Source: JBKJUK01 sp046590705 (GTDB taxonomy: Bacteria; Acidobacteriota; Thermoanaerobaculia; Gp7-AA8). Taken from it: a DNA stretch of 14,319 nt. Both the position numbers and the translations under genes were made by a program. Below, one piece after another: positions 1 through 5,843 of the stretch; position 1 is the stretch's first letter, and each line of letters starts with the position of its first letter. Where the stretch lies: the NCBI GenBank assembly GCA_046590705.1, contig JBKJUK010000085.1:1-14319 (forward strand), in the 5' to 3' direction. The notes beneath the pieces are model-generated. The model saw only the letters and a program-made list of their open reading frames with translations, did not search any database and was not told the DNA's origin.

Positions 1-66
1 GGAGCGATACTTACGATTGTCGGCGAACGGACGACGTAGGAAAAGCGGCGGGGAAGATCGCTCTTC
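1..66. other. Window edge downstream of kinase 1, no gene seen
   Basis: These 66 bases lie after the stop codon of the first kinase gene. I see no convincing reading frame. A small inverted repeat (GAAGA, loop TCGC, TCTTC, positions 53-66) directly follows the stop on the minus strand, but its stem is only 5 bp and no T tract follows, so I do not call it a terminator. Confidence 0.4.
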
Positions 67-2739
67 TCACTGCTCCTTCAACATGGAGCTCCAGTTCAGG
101 ATCACGCGGAAGGCGGCGCTCGATCGGGCCGTCGTCGGCACGTTCAGAAGGATTCGCTGGCCGTCGGCACTGATGTCCTCGAAGATCGGCGTATCGCGAT
201 CCGGGATCTCCGGGAGCTTGAACAGGGCCTTCGGAGCGGCGGGACGAAACACGGGAGTGGTGGTGATGGCCACCGCCATCACATTTCCATCAGGCGCCAC
301 ATACACGATCTCCTGGCCCTCGCGAGTCCATCGTGTCTGCCCGCCGCCGCCGTTCGACAACTGCCACTGCTCGAACGCTCCTGACGCCGAACGGACATAC
401 ACCTCCTCCCGCCCCGATTCGTTCGAAAGGTAGGTGATCCATTTCCCGTCGGCAGAGAGCTGCGGTAAATCTTCGCTGAACGGAGTCTTCAGCACCACAG
501 AGGCCTGCTTCTTCGCGCTCGTCATATCGAGGAACATCAGGTCGTTACTCGACTCAGGATTCTGCTCGCCGAAGACGAACGACTGGTCGCCCGGATACCA
601 TCCGCCGGGCGACTTCCAGTACGGCGATTCGTGCAGCAGGGCGACGTCGCCTGCCGTCACCAGAGACTTCACACAAAGGTCCTGCACCGCTTTCGGCTGA
701 CAGACGAAAGCGACCTTTTTCGAATCATGAGTCCACATCGGACCGAAGTAGCTGCCGCCCTGCTGCGTGATGCGAAACCGGCGATCGTATTGAAGGTCGA
801 GCACCCACATGTCACCGGCGCCGGCGGACGCTTCGCCGATGGAGACTGCGATCTTCGTTCCGTCGGGCGAGATGCGCGGCGTCGTATAAAACGCCGGCGG
901 CCCGAGATCTCCTGATGCGCGACCGTCGCGCCCTACCCACTTCAAGGTCGACTTGCGCAGGACCTCAGGTAGAAAAACGAGCGTGCCGCGATCTGATACC
1001 GCGAAGATCAACAGGTTCTTCGGCTCCCACGTACTGACCTTCTCGTCCTGCACCGGCGTCGGCTGTCCGACAAGTTTCAATTTGTTCAGGTCGAAACGCC
1101 AGGCATACAGATCGTTCCTGCGACCGAAGAGGATGTAGCCCGGCTCGACGTACTGCGCATTCGTCGAGTCTTCGATCAACACAGACGCGTCGAGCGAGTC
1201 GAGTGAGGCCAGCATGAGTTGCCCCACCTCGCCTTTCGCGACACGTTGACGCGAGATGTAGAAGAAGTGCTTCCCATCAGGAAGAAACCGGGGCCACCGA
1301 TTTGTGACCTCCAGCTCGGCATTGAACCGCGTGACCGCCTTCGGCTTACCACCCGCCGCGGGAATGGCCTGAATTGGCGAGCGGATGCTCGGTGCGTAGA
1401 GGATCGTGTCTCCGCCCCAACTCCCACCGCGTCCGGTCGGTGCGTCGGCCAGCACCTCTGGCGACCCGCCACGCAGATCGACTTTCTTCAGTTTCCCTCC
1501 GGCGAAGAATGCGAGATAGCGTCCGTCAGGCGACCAGAACGGGTACGACGCTCCGGCCGTATCACGAAGCGGTACAGCGTTCGTCGAGGAAAGATCGCGA
1601 ATCCAGAGCTGCTGTCCTCCGGCATTCAGGTTCGCTGCGAACGCCACCCTTCGCCCGTCGGGAGAGAGAGCAAGACCGAGCAGGTCGAACGGCAGCAGCG
1701 CAGAGTCGGCAGGCGTTTCGAGCGTCGCGAGGAATGGCTCGGGAGGCGGCGGCTGATTGCGGACCCATGCCGCTGTTGCGCCGATCGCCGCGATTGCGCA
1801 GATCGCGGCAGCACCCCAGGCAAGTCTCTCGCGCGTCCTGCGACGAAGCGTAACGCTCGTCGATACACCGGCCTGCGATCCTGCTTCGCTCAACCACCGC
1901 AACTCGCTCGCCACATCGTGAGCCGATTGCCAACGGTCCTCCGGGTCTTTCTCCAGACACTTCCGCACGATGTGCTCGAGCGCTGGCGGCGTCATCGGAA
2001 TCACCGTGGAAATCGGTGGCGGATGCGCCGACACGATGGCCGCGATCAGGCTGGTGCGTGATGTTCCTTCGAACGCACGCCGTCCCGTCGCCATCTCGTA
2101 CAGCAGCGCACCCAACGCGAAGATGTCAGTGCGCGAGTCCGCTTCCTGTCCCTCGAGCTGCTCAGGTGCCATGTACTGGAACGTCCCCAGGATCGTCCCT
2201 TCCTGAGTCAGCGGCTTGGCCTCAGTTCGCATGTCGGTGAGCCCGTTCACTGCAGCAGACTCGGAAGAGGGACGCGCCAGACCGAAGTCGAGCAGCTTCG
2301 CTCCCCCCTTCGTGATCATTACATTCCCCGGCTTCAGATCGCGATGGACGATTCCCTGTTTGTGCGCGCGCTCGAGTGCATCGGCCACCTGCGCGCCGTA
2401 GCGCAGAACCTGATCGAGCGGCATCGGCCCTTTCTGCAGCCGCTCGGCGAGCGACTCTCCTTCCAGCAGCTCCATCACCAGGAAGTTCATCCCGTCGTGC
2501 TCTCCCACATCGAACAGCGTGCAGATGTTGGGATGGTTCAACGAAGAGATCGTCTTCGCTTCGCGATCGAAGCGGGCCCGAAACTGTTCGTTCTGGCGGA
2601 AGGCCACGCCGAGAATTTTGATGGCCACATCACGGCCCAGCCGTGTGTCGCGACCCTTCCACACCTCACCCATACCGCCCGCACCAATCGGCGCGACAAG
2701 CTCGTAGGGACCAAGACGGTTGCCAGCAACTGCGGTCAT
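67..2739 (-). CDS. Ser/Thr protein kinase with C-terminal PD40 beta-propeller (kinase 1)
   Basis: Membrane-anchored Hanks-type kinase of 890 aa. An N-terminal cytoplasmic kinase domain (about 13-285) carries the glycine loop GAGGMGEV (19-26), the VAIK lysine K41, the helix-C glutamate E60, HRDLKPGN (catalytic D134, N139), DFG (151-153) and APE (191-193), so it should be active. A single hydrophobic segment (about 307-326) follows, after arginine-rich residues. The rest (about 340-890) is a propeller of PD40 repeats: SPDGRRVAF near 360, SPDGRYLAF near 404, LPDGKHFFY near 488, SPDGTKIAV near 625 and SADGKWITY near 762. The propeller is predicted outside the cytoplasmic membrane as a sensor or binding platform; its ligand is unknown. 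The ATG lies 12 residues before the kinase fold, exactly as in kinases 3 and 4, but no Shine-Dalgarno motif precedes it. The nearest homolog in the window is kinase 4. Family assignment is very secure; the cellular role is not known. Confidence 0.95.
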   Translation of the reverse strand: MTAVAGNRLGPYELVAPIGAGGMGEVWKGRDTRLGRDVAIKILGVAFRQNEQFRARFDREAKTISSLNHPNICTLFDVGEHDGMNFLVMELLEGESLAERLQKGPMPLDQVLRYGAQVADALERAHKQGIVHRDLKPGNVMITKGGAKLLDFGLARPSSESAAVNGLTDMRTEAKPLTQEGTILGTFQYMAPEQLEGQEADSRTDIFALGALLYEMATGRRAFEGTSRTSLIAAIVSAHPPPISTVIPMTPPALEHIVRKCLEKDPEDRWQSAHDVASELRWLSEAGSQAGVSTSVTLRRRTRERLAWGAAAICAIAAIGATAAWVRNQPPPPEPFLATLETPADSALLPFDLLGLALSPDGRRVAFAANLNAGGQQLWIRDLSSTNAVPLRDTAGASYPFWSPDGRYLAFFAGGKLKKVDLRGGSPEVLADAPTGRGGSWGGDTILYAPSIRSPIQAIPAAGGKPKAVTRFNAELEVTNRWPRFLPDGKHFFYISRQRVAKGEVGQLMLASLDSLDASVLIEDSTNAQYVEPGYILFGRRNDLYAWRFDLNKLKLVGQPTPVQDEKVSTWEPKNLLIFAVSDRGTLVFLPEVLRKSTLKWVGRDGRASGDLGPPAFYTTPRISPDGTKIAVSIGEASAGAGDMWVLDLQYDRRFRITQQGGSYFGPMWTHDSKKVAFVCQPKAVQDLCVKSLVTAGDVALLHESPYWKSPGGWYPGDQSFVFGEQNPESSNDLMFLDMTSAKKQASVVLKTPFSEDLPQLSADGKWITYLSNESGREEVYVRSASGAFEQWQLSNGGGGQTRWTREGQEIVYVAPDGNVMAVAITTTPVFRPAAPKALFKLPEIPDRDTPIFEDISADGQRILLNVPTTARSSAAFRVILNWSSMLKEQ

Positions 2740-2954
2740 TTTTTGTGAGGGGGGACTGGGAGATTATGGCACGAACGGGAACAGCGATGCGTCCTCATTG
2801 CAGCGCTGTGGTTGCTCTGTGTATCGCGGCTGCTGACGCAATGTGAACCGGTGGTCGGGAAGTGAACGCGGATTCAACAGGAACGGCGTGAGATTACCTG
2901 CAAGAGTGCCTGCGCCACACAAGAGGCGTGCTCTCCGCGACATCTGCTCGCCCT
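2740..2954. other. Intergenic region between kinase 2 and kinase 1
   Basis: This 215-bp gap lies between the end of kinase 2 and the start of kinase 1, both on the minus strand. It should contain the kinase 1 promoter. A 64-codon minus-strand frame (2764-2958) starts with an ATGA overlap on the kinase 2 stop, but its translation resembles no family I know and its composition looks like non-coding DNA. I treat it as unproven. Confidence 0.5.
2763..2768 (-). promoter_or_regulatory. Possible -10 element for kinase 1
   Basis: Read on the minus strand this is CATAAT, a 5/6 match to the sigma-70 -10 consensus, 23 nt before the kinase 1 ATG. That would give a leader of roughly 15 nt. I cannot find a convincing -35 hexamer 16-18 nt upstream, so the call is weak. 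Confidence 0.25.
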
Positions 2955-5177
2955 TCATCGATCAAGCGCCAACCACTTCAATCGCATACGCTCCATCATC
3001 GCTTCAAAGCGCGGATCGGTCCGGACCCGATCAAAGAACCAGTCATGGTTCGCAATGTAGGGATACGCCGCGTAACCGCGTTCGATCGCGATGTTCATCC
3101 ACTTCACGGCGCCCTCGGGATCACCAAGCAACGCGAATGCCTCGGCCACCCATGACGCGTACTGCAGGTCATGAGTCGCTGTATCCTCGACGCCCTTCGT
3201 CAACATCTCGTTGAAGCGCGAGCGGTCTCCCTCGGCTCCGAAGCGCCACATAGCCGCAATCCGCGTGAACGGATCTTCAGGCGCTCGATGCAGCAATTCC
3301 TCGGAGACGCCTACCGCCTCGTCAAATCGTTTTGCCAGCATGAGGAGCTGGATCCGATAGGCCGTCTCGAACGGCACCGTCTCGTCGAGGCTACGCAGGT
3401 TTTCCAGCGCCTGATCAAACTCACCCTCCATGTTCGCGAGCACCACTGGTGCCCACCTGCTGAGCCACGACATGGGATCGAGAGAGATGAGTCGCGTCAT
3501 CAGCGGACGGGCTTTCTGGTTGCGGCCCGTCAGAAAGAACAGAAAGGTCAGAATTCCGACGGAGTCCACGTCGCCCGGATCTCTTTCAATCGCTGCGGCC
3601 AGGTATCTCGACGCGCTGGCTGGATCGCCCCGGGAGAGCGCTACCAGTCCGCGGAGGGTGATTGCCCGCGGCGCGCCGGGCTCGAGCCTTTCAATTCTCT
3701 CAGCCAGCTCCGCGGCGCCGTCGAGTTGCGCGGGATCCGGCCGCACGCCGGCGTTGAAGTACTGCCAGTGAATGATTCCTTTCGTCGCGAACAGCAGGAC
3801 GTTGTCGCCCGCCAGTTCCAGCGCGCGATCGATCTCCGACATGGCCGCGTCCAGCGTCTCGCGGCTGAAGTTGAACATGTTTTTCCGCGCGCGGAGATAG
3901 CATTCGTATGCCCGGATGTTCTCGATCGGCCGCGCGCGAATTCTGCCGCTTTCCTCGGGAGTCAGCTTCAGGCGAAGCTCCGCGGCGATACCGCGGGCCA
4001 CGTTCTCCTGGATGTCGAAGATCTGGTCCATCGTGCCGTCGAACTTCTCTGCCCAGAGAGTCGCGTCGTTGCGGGCATCGAGAAGCTGCACAGTCAGCCG
4101 CAGCTTCTCGCCGGCACGTCGAACGCTCCCGGTCACGAGATACTCGACGCCGAGGGCCTTTGCCACGGAGGGGACCAGCTCGTTCGTTCCTTTGAACTGT
4201 GCCGCCGATGCGCGCGAGATCACCCGGAGTGCCGCGATCTTCGACAGATCAGTCAGGATTTCTTCGGCCACGCCGTCGCCGAGGTAGTCGCTGTCCTTGC
4301 CCGGGCTGAGATCATCGAAGGGGAGGACGGCGATGGAGTGGTTTCCGGATCGTTTCGGCTGCGGAGACTGAGGCCCGCGCATCGCATGCGAAAGATCCGT
4401 CGCTACATCTCTGATGGATTGGTATCGCTTCTCGCGATCACGCTCGAGACAGCGATCGACGATCCGCTGTAGTTCCTCGTCCGCTGGCAGATTTAGCGGC
4501 GCGAGTGATTCATGGAGCATGCAGCCGTACGAATAGATGTCGGCGCGGTGATCGACGTCGAGGCCGAGGGCCTGCTCGGGCGCCATGTATCCCGCAGTTC
4601 CGACGACCATATTCGTCTCCGACTTCATCGACCGGACTGCAGTGAGGTGTTCCGCGCTCGTGAGATCAGCTTCCGCTTCCGGTGCCATCAGCTTGGCCAA
4701 TCCGAAGTCGAGCACTTTGGCATAGCCATCCGTGGAGATCATCACGTTATCGGGTTTGAGATCACGGTGAACGATCCCTGCGGAATGGGCCTTTGCCAGC
4801 GCTTCAGCCACCTGACGCAGCCACTCGATCACAGCTGAACGATCGAACGTGCGCTGCAGCTTCGTCCGCAGCGTTTCCCCTTTGATCAGCTCCATTGCAA
4901 GATACCAGGTACCGGAGTCGGATCCGATGTCGTAGATGTGAATGATGTTGGGATGATTGAGGGCCGACGCCGCCCTCGCTTCGCGCTCGAACCGCGGAAT
5001 CGCGTCGGCGCGTGCAAGGAGCGCGGGCGAGAGCACCTTCACGGCGATGTCGCGATCCAGGCGCCGATCGTGCGCGAGATACACTTCTCCCATGCCGCCG
5101 CGACCGAGAAGCGAGACGATTTCATAGGGACCGAGCTTGGAGCCAGGTTCGAGAATTTGACTATTATGCACCGGCAA
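2955..5177 (-). CDS. Ser/Thr protein kinase - TolB-like domain - TPR protein (kinase 2)
   Basis: A 740-aa protein. The kinase domain (about 17-268) has the glycine loop GRGGMGEV, K47, E66, HRDLKPDN (D139, N144), DFG (157-159) and APE (199-201). After the helix-F motif DIYSYGCMLHE the sequence jumps at residue 223/224 straight to LNLPADEELQRIVDRCLERD. About 35 residues normally present here (the G-x-x-PF stretch and helix G) are missing, in frame. Residues about 281-405 (SIAVLPFDDLS...GDGVAEEILTDLS...VEYLVTGSVRR) match the TolB-like N-terminal domain found in COG5616-type proteins. Residues about 425-735 form TPR-like helical repeats ending in DWFFDRVRTDPRFEAM. No clear membrane segment is visible, so it may be cytoplasmic. 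The start is TTG at 5177, because an in-frame TGA lies five codons upstream. It is probably a signalling scaffold; activity is uncertain because of the C-lobe gap. Confidence 0.92.
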   Translation of the reverse strand: MPVHNSQILEPGSKLGPYEIVSLLGRGGMGEVYLAHDRRLDRDIAVKVLSPALLARADAIPRFEREARAASALNHPNIIHIYDIGSDSGTWYLAMELIKGETLRTKLQRTFDRSAVIEWLRQVAEALAKAHSAGIVHRDLKPDNVMISTDGYAKVLDFGLAKLMAPEAEADLTSAEHLTAVRSMKSETNMVVGTAGYMAPEQALGLDVDHRADIYSYGCMLHESLAPLNLPADEELQRIVDRCLERDREKRYQSIRDVATDLSHAMRGPQSPQPKRSGNHSIAVLPFDDLSPGKDSDYLGDGVAEEILTDLSKIAALRVISRASAAQFKGTNELVPSVAKALGVEYLVTGSVRRAGEKLRLTVQLLDARNDATLWAEKFDGTMDQIFDIQENVARGIAAELRLKLTPEESGRIRARPIENIRAYECYLRARKNMFNFSRETLDAAMSEIDRALELAGDNVLLFATKGIIHWQYFNAGVRPDPAQLDGAAELAERIERLEPGAPRAITLRGLVALSRGDPASASRYLAAAIERDPGDVDSVGILTFLFFLTGRNQKARPLMTRLISLDPMSWLSRWAPVVLANMEGEFDQALENLRSLDETVPFETAYRIQLLMLAKRFDEAVGVSEELLHRAPEDPFTRIAAMWRFGAEGDRSRFNEMLTKGVEDTATHDLQYASWVAEAFALLGDPEGAVKWMNIAIERGYAAYPYIANHDWFFDRVRTDPRFEAMMERMRLKWLALDR

Positions 5178-5218
5178 CGATCTGCTCTCTCAAGACCCAA
5201 TTCGCCATTGTTCAAAGC

Positions 5219-5251
5219 AACCCTTTAATGAAATAAAGCGGCGGAAGGGTT
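5219..5251. promoter_or_regulatory. Inverted repeat upstream of kinase 2
   Basis: AACCCTT (5219-5225) and its perfect complement AAGGGTT (5245-5251) are separated by a 19-nt A/T-rich spacer, 42-74 bp upstream of the kinase 2 TTG start. It lies where an operator or 5'-leader hairpin could act on kinase 2. A 7-bp repeat can arise by chance, so the functional call is tentative. Confidence 0.3.
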
Positions 5252-5305
5252 CCGGGCGACTGAGCGAAAGAGAGACTGCGCAGTATCCGCCGGTCGCGCC
5301 TCTCA

Positions 5306-5325
5306 GCCCCGAAGGGGCGGCATCG
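5306..5325 (+). repeat. REP core copy 1
   Basis: GCCCC, loop GAA, GGGGC, then GGCATCG. It is followed 6 nt later by the longer 8-bp-stem hairpin at 5332-5351. Confidence 0.7.
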
Positions 5326-5377
5326 ATGTAGCCACGGCCGTGAGGCCGTGGACCGCACCCACCGCGCATACGCAAGA

Positions 5378-5397
5378 GCCCCGGCGGGGCGGCATCG
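5378..5397 (+). repeat. REP core copy 2
   Basis: GCCCC, loop GGC, GGGGC, then GGCATCG, in the same orientation as copy 1 and 72 bp after it. Confidence 0.7.
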
Positions 5398-5488
5398 CGA
5401 CGTTGAACTCTGAGCCTGCCTAACGCGTTGCAGCAGTCTTGATGAATACCGCTTCCGAACACCCCTCGGCGCCGAAGCGAAGAAACCT

Positions 5489-5508
5489 CGATGCCGCCCC
5501 GCTGGGGC
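5489..5508 (-). repeat. REP core copy 3, inverted
   Basis: Read on the minus strand: GCCCC, loop AGC, GGGGC, then GGCATCG. It faces copies 1 and 2 across about 90 bp, making the inverted pair expected of a REPIN. Confidence 0.7.
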
Positions 5509-5580
5509 TTAACGACATGGCGAGGTGTGCGTCCCAGGCCTGACGGCCTGGGCTCCTCAATGCCGGGCCTCCGGCCCTGT

Positions 5581-5811
5581 AAGGCGCGAGAGACCTTTTG
5601 TGTTCTTAGTGATGAGCGGAAACCTATTCCGTAGATTCCTCAGTCGCACTCGTATTCTTCTGCAAAAAAGCGAGTTTGGCGTGCTTCTTCGGGAATGACG
5701 TGGCGGTCTGTTGAAGCAACATAGGAGAAGCTGTAATGTTGAATAAACCTATGAGTTTCTTAGTTTTTTTCTGCGCAAAAGTGGAAATGCTGCACTCACA
5801 GCGCAAACCTC
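5581..5811. other. A/T-richer tail downstream of kinase 3
   Basis: This stretch is noticeably richer in A and T than the genes around it and contains several homopolymer runs (A6 near 5664, T7 near 5764). On the minus strand it is the 3' side of kinase 3. I looked for a GC stem followed by a T tract in that direction and found none that convinces. The only coding candidate is the 35-codon frame at 5736. Confidence 0.4.
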
Positions 5812-5843
5812 TCACGACCCGGCGGCGGCCATACGCTTGTTGA
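5736..5843 (+). CDS. Possible 35-aa small protein
   Basis: An ATG at 5736 is preceded by TAGGAGAAG, the clearest Shine-Dalgarno-like sequence I noticed in the window, at about 7-nt spacing. The 35-codon frame begins MLNKPMSFLVFFCAK, short and hydrophobic, then turns basic. It overlaps the 3' end of kinase 3 on the opposite strand by about 30 bp. No family is recognised and a chance ORF of this length is quite likely; I list it only because of the ribosome-binding site. Confidence 0.15.
   Translation: MLNKPMSFLVFFCAKVEMLHSQRKPLTTRRRPYAC

Larger units (their letters stand above)
5306..5577. repeat. REP-like hairpin cluster
   Basis: Six GC-rich hairpins sit in about 270 bp of non-coding DNA: GCCCC/GGGGC at 5306-5318, CCACGGCC/GGCCGTGG with loop GTGA at 5332-5351, GCCCC/GGGGC at 5378-5390, GCCCC/GGGGC at 5496-5508, CCCAGGCC/GGCCTGGG with loop TGAC at 5533-5552, and GGGCC/GGCCC with loop TCC at 5565-5577. 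The GCCCC-NNN-GGGGC stems are followed by a conserved GGCATCG tail, twice on the plus strand and once on the minus strand, giving an inverted (REPIN/BIME-like) layout. Stems are conserved while the 3-nt loops differ, as expected of REP elements. Such repeats are typically spread by RAYT transposases acting in trans; none is encoded here. Confidence 0.75.

Noticed and set aside
53..66. Terminator after kinase 1
   Set aside because: 5-bp stem and no T tract on the minus strand; chance level.
1219..2061. 280-codon plus-strand frame opposite kinase 1
   Set aside because: Low-complexity Arg-rich shadow of the kinase and propeller coding strand.
2764..2958. 64-codon minus-strand frame overlapping the kinase 2 stop by ATGA
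   Set aside because: The overlap looks like translational coupling, but the product resembles nothing and runs through the expected kinase 1 promoter region. Kept only as a note on the gap.
3171..4472. 433-codon plus-strand open frame opposite kinase 2
   Set aside because: Its translation is arginine- and histidine-rich with no domain, while the minus strand encodes an unmistakable kinase-TolB-like-TPR protein. It is a GC-driven shadow.
5190..5462. 90-codon minus-strand frame through the hairpin array
   Set aside because: It is the translation of REP hairpins (GC palindromes), not a protein.
5306..5577. CRISPR array
   Set aside because: The repeats are palindromic, irregularly spaced, partly inverted and only three in number, with no uniform spacers.
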